Positions 1 through 5,820 are shown, counted from the stretch's first letter. The stretch is DNA of 6,054 bases from JBLHLB01 sp047618505 (GCA_047618505.1 JBLHLB010000260.1:1-6054), one strand, 5' to 3'. Notes: generated by a model from the sequence alone, not told the origin. Translations and numbers: made by a program.

Positions 1-1866
1 AAGGTCGAACTCGTGCCAGGTGTAATCGCTACTGCCCACGTCGCGGATCGGATAGACCGTGCCGCTGCGCGGGTAGTTCTGAACGACATAACGAACGCGT
101 GCTTGTCCGCCGCCCGCGACGAGCAGCCAGACGCGGTACTCGTCTTCTAGCTCGATGCGCGGAGACTCCAAGACGCCGCGGTGTTTCGTCGACAGGCGAT
201 GCGTGTATGCGCCGGCTGGGTAGACCCCGGCCACCGCACGGTCACCCTCGGGCGCGAGCGCGAACTCGCCGGCGGCGGAAGGACCGTTAATGAGGCCGTT
301 CCCGGCAGGGAACCAAACTGCGAAGTCCTCGTCGCGCGCGAGATTCCAGCGCACGACGTCGAGGTCAGGAGACTCTTCGGGCGCATCCTCATGGACGGCG
401 CTCCAGGACTCGAAGATCTTCGGCCAGGCTTCGACGAAGGGGATCCCGGCCGCGCTGCGACGGCGTAGCTCGGCCAGGGGGTAGAGCAGGTGCATCGGCT
501 CCGTACCGCCCTCGTTTGCAGCGGCAGGCTCTACGCTCGGATCGATCAGCGTGCCTGTCAAGCCGTCGAGTTGCGCGAGCCAGGCTTCTGCCAAGGCCGC
601 ACGCAGCTCCTGCTTGAGCTGCGACAGTCGCTCCCCGTGGAGCACCTGGCGCTCGCGCGTGTTTACGTCCTGCATCGCTGGCCGGCAAGAGCCGAGGATC
701 CCGAAGAGGGCGTAGTAGTCCGCCTGGCTGATCGCATCGAACTTGTGATCGTGACAGCGTGCACAGGATATCGTGTTCGCGAGGAAGGCCTTGCCGAAGA
801 CGTTGATCTGGTCGTCCACGAAGCGGACCTTCTCGTCCAACGCGTCGGTGGGCGCGAAGCCATGAAAGACCATGCGCCAGTGCGCTGTGCCGATAGCGGA
901 CTCGTTGAGTCCCAGCTCTGGGTTGATACGTGGCGCCGGCAGGAGATCGCCCGCTACGTGTTCACGCAGGAGCTGATCGTAGGGCACGTCCGCGTTAAAG
1001 GCGCGGATGAGATAGTCCCGGTACTGATAGATATTCGGGATACCGGGGTCGCCCTCCGAGCCGTGCGAATCGGCGTAGCGCACAAGGTCCATCCAGTTAC
1101 GCGCCCAGCGCTCGCCGTAGTGCGGCGAGGCGAGCAGGCGTTCGATGAGCCGCTCTGTCGCGTCGGGCGCGTCATCCGCCAGATACTCCGCGAGCTCTCC
1201 ACGTGAAGGCGGAAGACCCGTGACAGCGAAGCTCATACGCCGAATGAGAGTCCTGCGGTCGGCCCTCGCCGCTGGCTCTAGCCCGTTGGCGGCGAGCGAA
1301 TCCTGAATGAAGCGATCAATCGGATGCTCCGACCACTCGCTCGCCGGCGGCGGATCGAACGCCTCGATCGGCCGGAGGCTCCACCACTGCTTGCGCCGCT
1401 CCAACGTCGTCAACCAGGACGTCAGGGCAGAGAGTTCAGCGGAGGACGGCGGCGCTTCCCTCGGATCGTACGCACCGTCGCGAATCCAGGCCTCGAAGTC
1501 CGCAATCGTCGCCGCAGAGAGCTGCGCTCCACCATCCGGCATCTCGAGATCGGGAAGCTCATGACGCACGACCGCCAGCAGCAGGCTTTCATCCGGCTTC
1601 CCCGGAACGACAGCGGTCCCCGTCTCGGAAGCAGCTCGAATGCCGTCGCGCGAGTCCAGCCGCAGGCCGCCTTTCGCCGTGCCCGTGCTGTTATGACACT
1701 CATAGCACTGCGTGCTGAGCACAGGACGGATGCGCGCCTCAAAGAACTCCGCTTGATCTTGCGTCGGGATGGGTCGCAGGAATCCACAGACGAGCAGGCA
1801 CATCCCCACGAACGGAAGCAGGCTCGCACGAAGTGCGCGCGTCGTCGGATTCCAGCAGCTGGTCAT
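1..1866 (-). CDS. PSCyt1/DUF1549 domain protein (Planctomycete-type cytochrome c), partial, 3' end beyond window
   Basis: Reading from an ATG at 1866 towards position 1 gives 622 codons without a stop; the gene runs off the left edge. Residues 11-30 are hydrophobic and act as a signal peptide or membrane anchor. Residues 40-135 are a PSCyt1 cytochrome c domain: the haem motif CYECH is at residues 54-58, and Met109 in LEMPDG is the likely distal ligand. DUF1549 spans about 160-390, with SPHYGERWARNWMDLVRYAD at 247-266 and a second CxxCH motif, CARCHDHKFD, at 368-377. Residues about 520-622 look like the beta-rich insert found in this family (GVYPAGAYTHRLSTKHRGVL). A C-terminal DUF1553 domain is expected but lies outside. 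Family members are usually about 900-1100 residues long. They are thought to be exported c-type haem proteins; their biochemical role is not established. An in-frame stop at 1906-1908 limits the N-terminus, and no other ATG, GTG or TTG precedes 1866. Confidence 0.93.
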   Translation of the reverse strand, partial: MTSCWNPTTRALRASLLPFVGMCLLVCGFLRPIPTQDQAEFFEARIRPVLSTQCYECHNSTGTAKGGLRLDSRDGIRAASETGTAVVPGKPDESLLLAVVRHELPDLEMPDGGAQLSAATIADFEAWIRDGAYDPREAPPSSAELSALTSWLTTLERRKQWWSLRPIEAFDPPPASEWSEHPIDRFIQDSLAANGLEPAARADRRTLIRRMSFAVTGLPPSRGELAEYLADDAPDATERLIERLLASPHYGERWARNWMDLVRYADSHGSEGDPGIPNIYQYRDYLIRAFNADVPYDQLLREHVAGDLLPAPRINPELGLNESAIGTAHWRMVFHGFAPTDALDEKVRFVDDQINVFGKAFLANTISCARCHDHKFDAISQADYYALFGILGSCRPAMQDVNTRERQVLHGERLSQLKQELRAALAEAWLAQLDGLTGTLIDPSVEPAAANEGGTEPMHLLYPLAELRRRSAAGIPFVEAWPKIFESWSAVHEDAPEESPDLDVVRWNLARDEDFAVWFPAGNGLINGPSAAGEFALAPEGDRAVAGVYPAGAYTHRLSTKHRGVLESPRIELEDEYRVWLLVAGGGQARVRYVVQNYPRSGTVYPIRDVGSSDYTWHEFDL

Positions 1867-1890
1867 CGGCGGATAGGTGATTCTAGTTGG

Positions 1891-1897
1891 CCTCTCC
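1891..1897 (-). promoter_or_regulatory. Shine-Dalgarno-like GGAGAGG, misplaced relative to the start codon
   Basis: On the minus strand GGAGAGG lies 24 bases upstream of the ATG at 1866, too far for a normal ribosome binding site. The only codon at a normal distance is an in-frame ATC at 1881-1879, a very rare start. Either the match is chance, or translation starts without a Shine-Dalgarno sequence at 1866, as is common in Planctomycetota. It abuts the repeat arm that begins at 1899. Confidence 0.25.
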
Positions 1898-1898
1898 A

Positions 1899-1943
1899 GG
1901 ACATTTCATTCATCGCCTGTGAGTAAACGTGCATAAGCCCTGG
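1899..1943. repeat. Left copy of an inverted repeat shared with the 4353-4465 palindrome
   Basis: TTCATCGCCTGTG at 1909-1921 is identical to 4365-4377. The similarity continues to the right as CGTxCATAAxCCC (1928-1940 against 4384-4396, 11 of 13 bases) and to the left as an approximate match with one or two length changes. The inverted partner is at 2429-2449. This arm begins 33 bases upstream of the start codon of the minus-strand cytochrome gene, so that gene's promoter probably lies in or beyond element-derived DNA. Confidence 0.6.
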
Positions 1944-2073
1944 TGGTGTCGGGTGGTTACGATCGCATCATACCCCGACGACGACAGCAGATGTCACTTG
2001 AGGAACGGAGCAAGATTACGGACCGCATGCCCGAACGAGCAGTGCGCTCTCTACGGCCGGCGTGGTGGGGGAG

Positions 2074-2325
2074 AACATCACTCTGTATGGCTTCTCCAGA
2101 TTTAGGTAGAGGAAGCGAGGCCGGTACCGTTGCAAGGCGTGCACTAAGACCTCAGGTGCTACGACGGGCACATGTCCCTACCGAGAACCCTGTACGGGTC
2201 CCCAGAGCCCTATTTTAGTGGGCTCTAGGCAACCTACATGCTGAGTGGGATAGAGGCAATGCACAGGGGTGGTCATCATCTTGGCGTGCCCTGGATCCTC
2301 CGACTCCTGCAGCCTGTTCGCCCAC
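2074..2325 (+). pseudogene. Possible relic of a zinc-ribbon (IS1/IS1595-type) transposase
   Basis: In the frame starting at 2122 the DNA reads RYRCKACTKTSGATTGTC. This resembles the second half of a transposase zinc ribbon, RYRCKAC-x-[KR]T-F followed by a TGTP-like motif, as in IS1- and IS1595-type proteins. The preceding codons read NITLYGFSRFR, then a TAG at 2107-2109, then RKRG, as expected just before that motif. About 45 codons further on, in another frame, IEAMHRGGHHLGVPWILRLL (from about 2251) could be the decayed helix-turn-helix that follows the ribbon in these families. The first CxxC pair is not recognisable. The reading needs at least one stop and one frameshift to be suppressed, so this is a dead copy if it is real. 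The open frame at 1943-2218, which gives unrelated low-quality protein, is rejected as a gene. Confidence 0.33.
2187..2226. other. Tandem hairpins in intergenic region
   Basis: Two inverted repeats sit side by side. ACCC (2187-2190) pairs with GGGT (2196-2199) across a 5-base loop. AGAGCCC (2204-2210) pairs perfectly with GGGCTCT (2220-2226) across the AT-rich loop TATTTTAGT. No T-run follows on either strand, so these are not typical Rho-independent terminators. They may be remnants of the surrounding element or chance. Confidence 0.35.
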
Positions 2326-2428
2326 CTCAATCTTCACGGCCCAGACTGCTCGCGTGCTTCTAGTCCTTGTGCGATCTCGTGCCCCTAGTCTCACGAATCG
2401 ATCGAGATCACGAAATAGGCCGCGTAAC
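2227..2428. other. Non-coding interval with one inverted repeat
   Basis: Apart from the possible transposase remnant at its left, I recognise no gene here. GATCTCG (2373-2379) can pair with CGAGATC (2403-2409) across a 23-base loop. The right-hand end (about 2400-2428) is loosely similar to 4419-4440, next to the second copy of the repeat, but with extra bases. Confidence 0.3.
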
Positions 2429-2449
2429 CACAGCCGATGAAGGAAGCAC
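2429..2449. repeat. Right copy of the inverted repeat
   Basis: This 21-base arm (core CACAGCCGATGAAGGAAGCA) differs from 4441-4461 at a single base. It is the near reverse complement of the left arm at 4357-4377 (19 of 21) and, more loosely, of 1899-1921. It ends 78 bases before the start codon of the plus-strand gene at 2528, so it lies in that gene's likely promoter or leader region. Confidence 0.7.
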
Positions 2450-2477
2450 TCAAACCCAGCACAGGTGCGTAGTCTCG

Positions 2478-2493
2478 AGCACTCTCAAGTGCT
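2478..2493 (+). promoter_or_regulatory. Short hairpin in the leader of the 569-residue gene
   Basis: AGCACT and AGTGCT form a perfect 6-bp stem with the loop CTCA, 34 bases upstream of the GTG start at 2528. There is no T-run, so it is not a terminator. It could be an operator-like dyad or an mRNA leader hairpin, but the length is compatible with chance. Confidence 0.25.
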
Positions 2494-2527
2494 GGAACTC
2501 GACCCGCTGGATGTTTAGGGTTGGTTC

Positions 2528-4237
2528 GTGCGCACCTTGATCAGCCTCATAATAATCGCCCTCTTGCTCGTGTGCGCCTCTGCAGCCTTCTTGAACAGGG
2601 GGTCACGCGAATCCTTGGCCAGGGCGGGAGCGCCTACGACTCCCGCTGTACAGGCTTTACCCGATCCTGAGGGCCCAACTGCACGCTTGGCCGCTCAACC
2701 CGCTGCATCCTCTCGCGAGCCCGTCGATGCGCCCAGTGTTACGGATTCGAGGGCCGCAAATGCCTTCCTGACCATATTGGTGCTCGAACAGGGCACCCAT
2801 CGACCGATGCCAGAGGTTGCGCTCGAAGCCACGCTATTCAACGCCGGCGAGTATGAGAGCGTTCAACTGCCCATCGCTCCCGACGGGCGCGCCTTCCTGG
2901 CAGCCGAGCATTTGCTTCGGGCCACGGGACTGTCTTTTGCCGCCGCGGACCCGGAGCTCGGCGCTCCCAAGTACATCACAGCAAAGGGGCAGCCGCGCGA
3001 GTTGCTACAGCTGGAAGAGCCTTTCAGAATCCTGATTCCGCGGGGTGGCTGGCGAGAGTTCGAGGTGGTCGATAGGAACAGCCGTCCCATCCATGGCGCT
3101 TTGATGGAGAACTACGCCCTGCGCAGCGCCAGCACGGATGGGGAGGGAAGGGGCCGTGTTCGCATGTGCGAGCCCGCGCCGACATACGTCGACGTCTGGG
3201 CCGCGGGCTATCGCGTTGAGACGGTGCTCGTGCCGCCCGAATCAGAGGCCTGGAGGATCGAGCTGCAGCGCGCGGGGCGGCTCGAATTCACTTTGAAAGG
3301 AGCGCTCGACAGCGCCGGCTATCATCTCGAGCTTCAGCTGTCAGCTGCAATGACGCAGCGTACGTTCTATCAAGCCAAGTACGTGCAAACCCCCGGACGT
3401 CCACGGGGCGGAACGCCCGGCCGCTGGAGCACGCTTCGTGGCCGTCAGGGATCGACGTGGAGTTTGGGCTTCACGGATTCCGGCCTGGCGGTACTCGATC
3501 AGATCTACGACGAGGGCAGCATCGAGGTGCAGCTCTTGTACTTCGATCAGCAGCTCGAGACGCGCACACTCTTGCTACCGAAAGAGGGCAAGACCCAGCG
3601 GATCCGCTTCGAGGTCCCGGCCGAGAGTTCTTCTCTGGCTGGCCTGGTACTCGATCTTGCCGGCGCTCCCATCCCTGGAGTCACGCTGCGCATGGCTCCG
3701 ATCGGAGGCCGCGCCACCATCGACCATGCGGGCCTGCCAGGCTTTCCCGTCTGGGCACCAAGCACCGAGACCGACGCGCACGGAGCCTTCAGGCTGCCGG
3801 CTCCGCGCAGTTCTGCCGAAGTCGTCGTGTTCTCCAAAGAGGGCAGCGCCTACAGGGCAATGAGCGTCGCCGAGATCTACCAGGCCCAGCAGCGCGTCCT
3901 CATAGAGCCAGGCCAAACCGTGGTCGTCGAAGTGCGCGACCGCAACGGTGATCCCATCGATGGCGGATGGAGCTCCGGCGACTCCTACCTGCATGTGCGT
4001 CCCAGCGCTCTCATCGCTCACGACGTCTGGCGAGACGTCACGCGCTGGGACCATCCAATCGCGCTGCGGGACAAGCTCAGCCTGCCCTTTTTTCTCTTCA
4101 CCGATCTACCCAAGGGCGTGGTGCGCTTTCGCTTCTCCTACTTATCCGATGACGAGATCCTGCTGCACGACACCAGTACGCGTGCGGCGCGATTCGTTTC
4201 GAGCTCCGTCTTGGATGAGCTGGGAATTGGGAAGTAG
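2528..4237 (+). CDS. Exported protein with carboxypeptidase-regulatory-like beta-sandwich repeats, function unknown
   Basis: The 569-residue frame begins with GTG at 2528, preceded by a weak AGGG (2517-2520) at 7 bases. Residues 4-20 are strongly hydrophobic and end in ASA-A, a plausible signal peptidase I site; a true lipobox is not present. A Pro/Ala-rich linker follows to about residue 75. The rest reads as about five beta-rich modules (roughly 80-165, 166-250, 251-365, 367-468, 470-569). Several carry hallmarks of carboxypeptidase-regulatory-like (transthyretin-type) folds: GTHRPMPEVALEA, DRNSRPIHGAL with TDGEGRGRVR, LDLAGAPIPGVTLR with TDAHGAFRLP, and RDRNGDPIDGG. Such proteins are abundant in Planctomycetota and probably act as envelope or extracellular structural or binding proteins; no catalytic motif is visible. 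The gene appears to be a single transcription unit, divergent from the cytochrome gene. The exact function and substrate are unknown. Confidence 0.88.
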   Translation: MRTLISLIIIALLLVCASAAFLNRGSRESLARAGAPTTPAVQALPDPEGPTARLAAQPAASSREPVDAPSVTDSRAANAFLTILVLEQGTHRPMPEVALEATLFNAGEYESVQLPIAPDGRAFLAAEHLLRATGLSFAAADPELGAPKYITAKGQPRELLQLEEPFRILIPRGGWREFEVVDRNSRPIHGALMENYALRSASTDGEGRGRVRMCEPAPTYVDVWAAGYRVETVLVPPESEAWRIELQRAGRLEFTLKGALDSAGYHLELQLSAAMTQRTFYQAKYVQTPGRPRGGTPGRWSTLRGRQGSTWSLGFTDSGLAVLDQIYDEGSIEVQLLYFDQQLETRTLLLPKEGKTQRIRFEVPAESSSLAGLVLDLAGAPIPGVTLRMAPIGGRATIDHAGLPGFPVWAPSTETDAHGAFRLPAPRSSAEVVVFSKEGSAYRAMSVAEIYQAQQRVLIEPGQTVVVEVRDRNGDPIDGGWSSGDSYLHVRPSALIAHDVWRDVTRWDHPIALRDKLSLPFFLFTDLPKGVVRFRFSYLSDDEILLHDTSTRAARFVSSSVLDELGIGK

Positions 4238-4352
4238 GGTCGCAGCTCACCAGCCGTTCCTTTATCAGAACCGGTCGCGCCGGCGGCCGAGCTTGCGGAC
4301 TCCGGTGACGCGGCTCGCGGGATCCTGGTCATAGAGCGTGCACAGGAGCTCG

Positions 4353-4465
4353 CAGGGTACTTCCTTCATCGCCTGTGGCATGGCGTTCATAAACCCCCAC
4401 GCTGTAGAGTGGCTCCACAGATCGACAGAGACCACAGAATCACAGCCGATGAAAGAAGCACCCTG
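4353..4465. mobile_element. Palindromic MITE-like element
   Basis: Two 25-base arms, 4353-4377 (core GGGTACTTCCTTCATCGCCT) and 4441-4465, are inverted copies matching at 22 of 25 positions. The 63-base centre contains a further imperfect dyad around GTGGCTCCAC (4410-4417 and flanks). The arms match those at 1899-1921 and 2429-2449. An element of about 113 bp with no coding capacity and the same ends as a longer element nearby is typical of a MITE. Because the DNA is palindromic, both strands show similar short open frames here; these are not genes. It lies between the stop of the gene ending at 4237 and the start of the gene at 4529. Confidence 0.6.
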
Positions 4466-4473
4466 TCGCCCCC

Positions 4474-4487
4474 AGGGGAATCCCCCT
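4474..4487. other. Short GC hairpin after the palindromic element
   Basis: AGGGG (4474-4478) pairs with CCCCT (4483-4487) across a 4-base loop. There is no T-run, so it is not a convincing terminator. It lies between the palindrome and the hairpin at 4493-4517. Confidence 0.3.
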
Positions 4488-4492
4488 AGCCG

Positions 4493-4517
4493 TAGCGTCC
4501 TGCCCCAAGGGGCGCTA
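4493..4517 (+). promoter_or_regulatory. Hairpin abutting the ribosome binding site of the zinc-finger gene
   Basis: TAGCG (4493-4497) pairs with CGCTA (4513-4517) and CCCC (4503-4506) with GGGG (4509-4512). This gives a 9-bp GC-rich stem with a 5-base bulge and a 2-base apical gap, which would open slightly in practice. The 3' strand overlaps the start of TAAGG (4516-4520), the likely Shine-Dalgarno sequence of the gene at 4529. It could reduce ribosome access or mark the end of upstream transcription. Function is inferred from position only. Confidence 0.35.
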
Positions 4518-4520
4518 AGG
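4516..4520 (+). promoter_or_regulatory. Ribosome binding site TAAGG
   Basis: TAAGG ends 8 bases before the ATG at 4529, normal spacing. It supports that start codon for the zinc-finger protein. It partly overlaps the stem at 4493-4517. Confidence 0.5.
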
Positions 4521-4528
4521 TCCCTCCC

Positions 4529-5155
4529 ATGGCACCTACAGACGAGCAAGAGCAAGAACTGCCCAGCACCATCATCGAACACGCGCGCTCCGGGCGGGCG
4601 AAGTGCAAGGGCTGCCGCAAGGTCATCCAGAAAGATGAGTTGCGTCTAGGCGTGATGGTGGAGGGCCCCTTTGGTCAAGGGCACATGTGGTACCACCTCG
4701 AGTGCTCCGCCGGGCACGTCATGGAGAAGCTCGAGGAGGCCTACAAAACGGAATCCTGGAAGGAAGCCAAGTCCCCTCCGGATCCGAAGGACCTGCCCGA
4801 CCTCGACTTCTTTCGCAGCTTGGCCAACAAGGCCGAGGAGAAGCGTGCGGAGAAGGCCCAGAACAAGAAGGTCATTCCCTACGCCGAGATCGCCCCTTCC
4901 GATCGTTCGAAGTGCAAGCAATCGGGTGAGCCGATTCCCAAGGGCGCGGTGCGCATCGTGCTCGGCAAGGAAGCTCAATTCGGCAACCAGGTGCGCATCT
5001 CTCCCTTCGCGGTCTTGCCGCAGTACGTGGCAAGCGCGCTCAACGATCCGGAGATCGGGACTCAAGCCGAGGGTCTCTTCGAACAACTCCTGGCCAACAG
5101 CAAGATCGAACAGGAACAGCTCGACGAAGCCATCGTGGAGATAGGAGAGTTGTAG
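4529..5155 (+). CDS. PARP-type zinc-finger protein with a degenerate second finger-like domain
   Basis: The 208-residue protein starts at ATG 4529. Residues 15-68 match the PARP-type zinc finger (zf-PARP): ARSGRAKCKGCRKVIQKDEL, a VEGPFG turn and MWYHLEC. The zinc ligands would be Cys26, Cys29, His56 and Cys59 (C-x2-C-x26-H-x2-C). In eukaryotes this fold binds nicks and breaks in DNA. Residues 69-114 are a charged linker, with a likely helix rich in Lys, Glu and Ala at 96-114. Residues 116-170 resemble the first domain (RSKCKQSGEPIPKGAVRIVL), but only Cys129 remains; the other ligand positions appear to be Ser132, Leu163 and Tyr166. The last 35 residues are acidic and helical. No ADP-ribosyltransferase, ligase or nuclease domain is present. 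There is no signal peptide, so it is probably cytosolic. A role in DNA-break sensing is inferred from the fold; neighbours give no support. Confidence 0.87.
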   Translation: MAPTDEQEQELPSTIIEHARSGRAKCKGCRKVIQKDELRLGVMVEGPFGQGHMWYHLECSAGHVMEKLEEAYKTESWKEAKSPPDPKDLPDLDFFRSLANKAEEKRAEKAQNKKVIPYAEIAPSDRSKCKQSGEPIPKGAVRIVLGKEAQFGNQVRISPFAVLPQYVASALNDPEIGTQAEGLFEQLLANSKIEQEQLDEAIVEIGEL

Positions 5156-5205
5156 GTCGATATGCCGAGGTAGGGCCGGCCCGGATAAGGAGTCGGATAC
5201 GTAGT

Positions 5206-5224
5206 GGCGTTGGTGCATAAGAAC
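5206..5224 (+). repeat. Probable left terminal inverted repeat of an IS5/IS903-like element
   Basis: GGCGTTGGTGCATAAGAAC resembles the terminal repeats of IS903-group elements, which start with GGC, a TTTGTTG-like tract and ATAA. It lies 85 bases upstream of the first codon of a truncated transposase of that group, the expected arrangement for the left end. The matching right end is not in the window. Confidence 0.5.
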
Positions 5225-5290
5225 ACCTCCCTGGAGAACGTCAGGCGCCCAGCATCATGCTTCCGGCAATGCAGCCCGAATGACTCCACG

Positions 5291-5500
5291 ATGAACTCCC
5301 GAGTCCATCCGACGTACAAGACGAAGTACCGCGTCACGAACTGGTCCGAATGCGATCACGCCCTCGTCCAGCTCGGCGATATCACCTTGTGGATCTCACA
5401 AGAGGCAGTGGAAGCCAGGGATGCGGGGTCCACTGCCCGACGCTGGGCCCCGCAGAGATACTCCGACCTGGCCATCGATACGGCCCTTGCGTGCAAACTG
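5291..5500 (+). pseudogene. Truncated IS5-family (IS903-group) transposase, N-terminal fragment
   Basis: From ATG 5291 the frame reads KTKYRVTNWSECDHALVQLG, then DITLWISQEAVEA and QRYSDLAIDTAL. This is the conserved N-terminus of IS903-group transposases (pattern TNW-x2-Y-x2-AL-x2-RG-x-[IL]T-[LV]W-x-[DS]-[ED]-[AE]AI, then R-x-YSD-x-AI-x-[TA]-x-L). Several conserved residues are changed: Cys where Tyr is usual in the SEYD segment, and Arg in place of the Trp of the AIxAW segment. Similarity stops near 5500. The frame then runs through unrelated sequence to a stop at about 5554. All three catalytic DDE acidic residues would lie downstream and are missing, so the fragment is inactive. The frame can be extended upstream to a GTG at 5204, but that start lies at the edge of the IS terminus. 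Confidence 0.72.
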
Positions 5501-5568
5501 CAGAACCCTTTGATGGCGATCGGCCACCCCAGATCAGTGGCGCTTCGAGGCTAGGCTAGCTGGGTAGG

Positions 5569-5820
5569 GGAGACGCAACCCATTTCGAATTGTGAACCCA
5601 CGCCAGCCTGCGTCGAGAGTCCACAGACCACGTCACCCAGATGGGCCAGCGGTACCTTCTTCGTTTGCTGCGCAAGTGCGTTGAGTACTACAACGAGTCA
5701 GACCTGCATCAGTCGCTAGAACGGGATGCACCTCTGCATCGATCTGTTGAGCGAGCCGGTTATTTCTTCGCCAAGCCTGCTCTCACCGGGCATCACCATC
5801 TGTATTTTCGCACTGGCTGA
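5569..5820 (+). pseudogene. C-terminal relic of an integrase-core (IS481/IS3-like) transposase
   Basis: From 5596 to the stop at 5818-5820 the frame reads ASLRRESTDHV, LLRLLRKCVEYYNESDLHQS, LERDAPLHRSVERAG and TGHHHLYFRTG. This matches the end of rve-type transposases: GSIRRECLDHV, LRxxLxxYxxYYNxxRTHLSLxKDAPxPRxV, then GLHHRYERR. The DDE glutamate normally sits just before this block (NPYVERLIG). Here that part is broken: a TGA at 5593-5595 interrupts this frame, and the equivalent RNPFRIV (about 5571-5591) is in another frame, so there is at least one frameshift. Only about the last 80 residues of a protein of some 300 survive. It directly abuts the IS5-like fragment, so one element probably inserted into or recombined with the other. 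Confidence 0.78.

Larger units (their letters stand above)
1899..2449. mobile_element. Putative degenerate insertion element bounded by inverted repeats
   Basis: The interval is bounded by two arms of one repeat in inverted orientation (1899-1921 and 2429-2449). Inside is the relic of a zinc-ribbon transposase (about 2074-2325) and no convincing intact gene. The same arms, also inverted, flank a much shorter core at 4353-4465. This is the expected relation between an insertion sequence and a transposase-less derivative. No clear target-site duplication is visible. At about 550 bp the element is shorter than a complete IS with this type of transposase, so it is probably deleted internally. The boundaries and mobile nature are inferred. 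Confidence 0.4.

Noticed and set aside
490..1206. Long plus-strand open frame (238 codons)
   Set aside because: It lies entirely antisense to the PSCyt1/DUF1549 gene, whose minus-strand translation shows unmistakable family motifs throughout. The open frame is a by-product of high GC content.
1324..1926. Plus-strand open frame of 200 codons
   Set aside because: It is antisense to the N-terminal cytochrome c domain and its protein has no recognisable motif.
1943..2218. Plus-strand open frame of 91 codons as a small gene
   Set aside because: It has an Arg-rich composition, no motif and no ribosome binding site, and it overlaps in another frame the more convincing RYRCKAC transposase remnant.
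2181..2230. Possible group II intron domain V or integron attC site at the tandem hairpins
   Set aside because: The stem lengths and loops do not match the 34-base domain V pattern, and no RYYYAAC/GTTRRRY pair is present at suitable spacing. No reverse transcriptase or integron integrase motif lies nearby.
4238..4352. Rho-independent terminator after the gene ending at 4237
   Set aside because: There are small GC dyads (CCGG at about 4271-4283), but no stable stem followed by a T-run on the plus strand.
4265..4649. Overlapping open frames on both strands (minus 4265-4582, plus 4338-4649) with similar peptides containing SFI and MKE motifs
   Set aside because: The similarity of the two peptides is explained by the palindrome at 4353-4465: each strand reads the same arm. 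Neither frame extends into recognisable protein.
4646..5218. Minus-strand open frame of 190 codons
   Set aside because: It is antisense to the zinc-finger gene; its Leu/His/Asp-rich protein is typical of a reverse-strand shadow.
5644..5690. Further copy of the inverted-repeat arm near GGTACCTTCTTCG (5651-5663)
   Set aside because: It matches the arm at only about 14 of 20 bases and falls inside the integrase relic, whose coding similarity explains the sequence.
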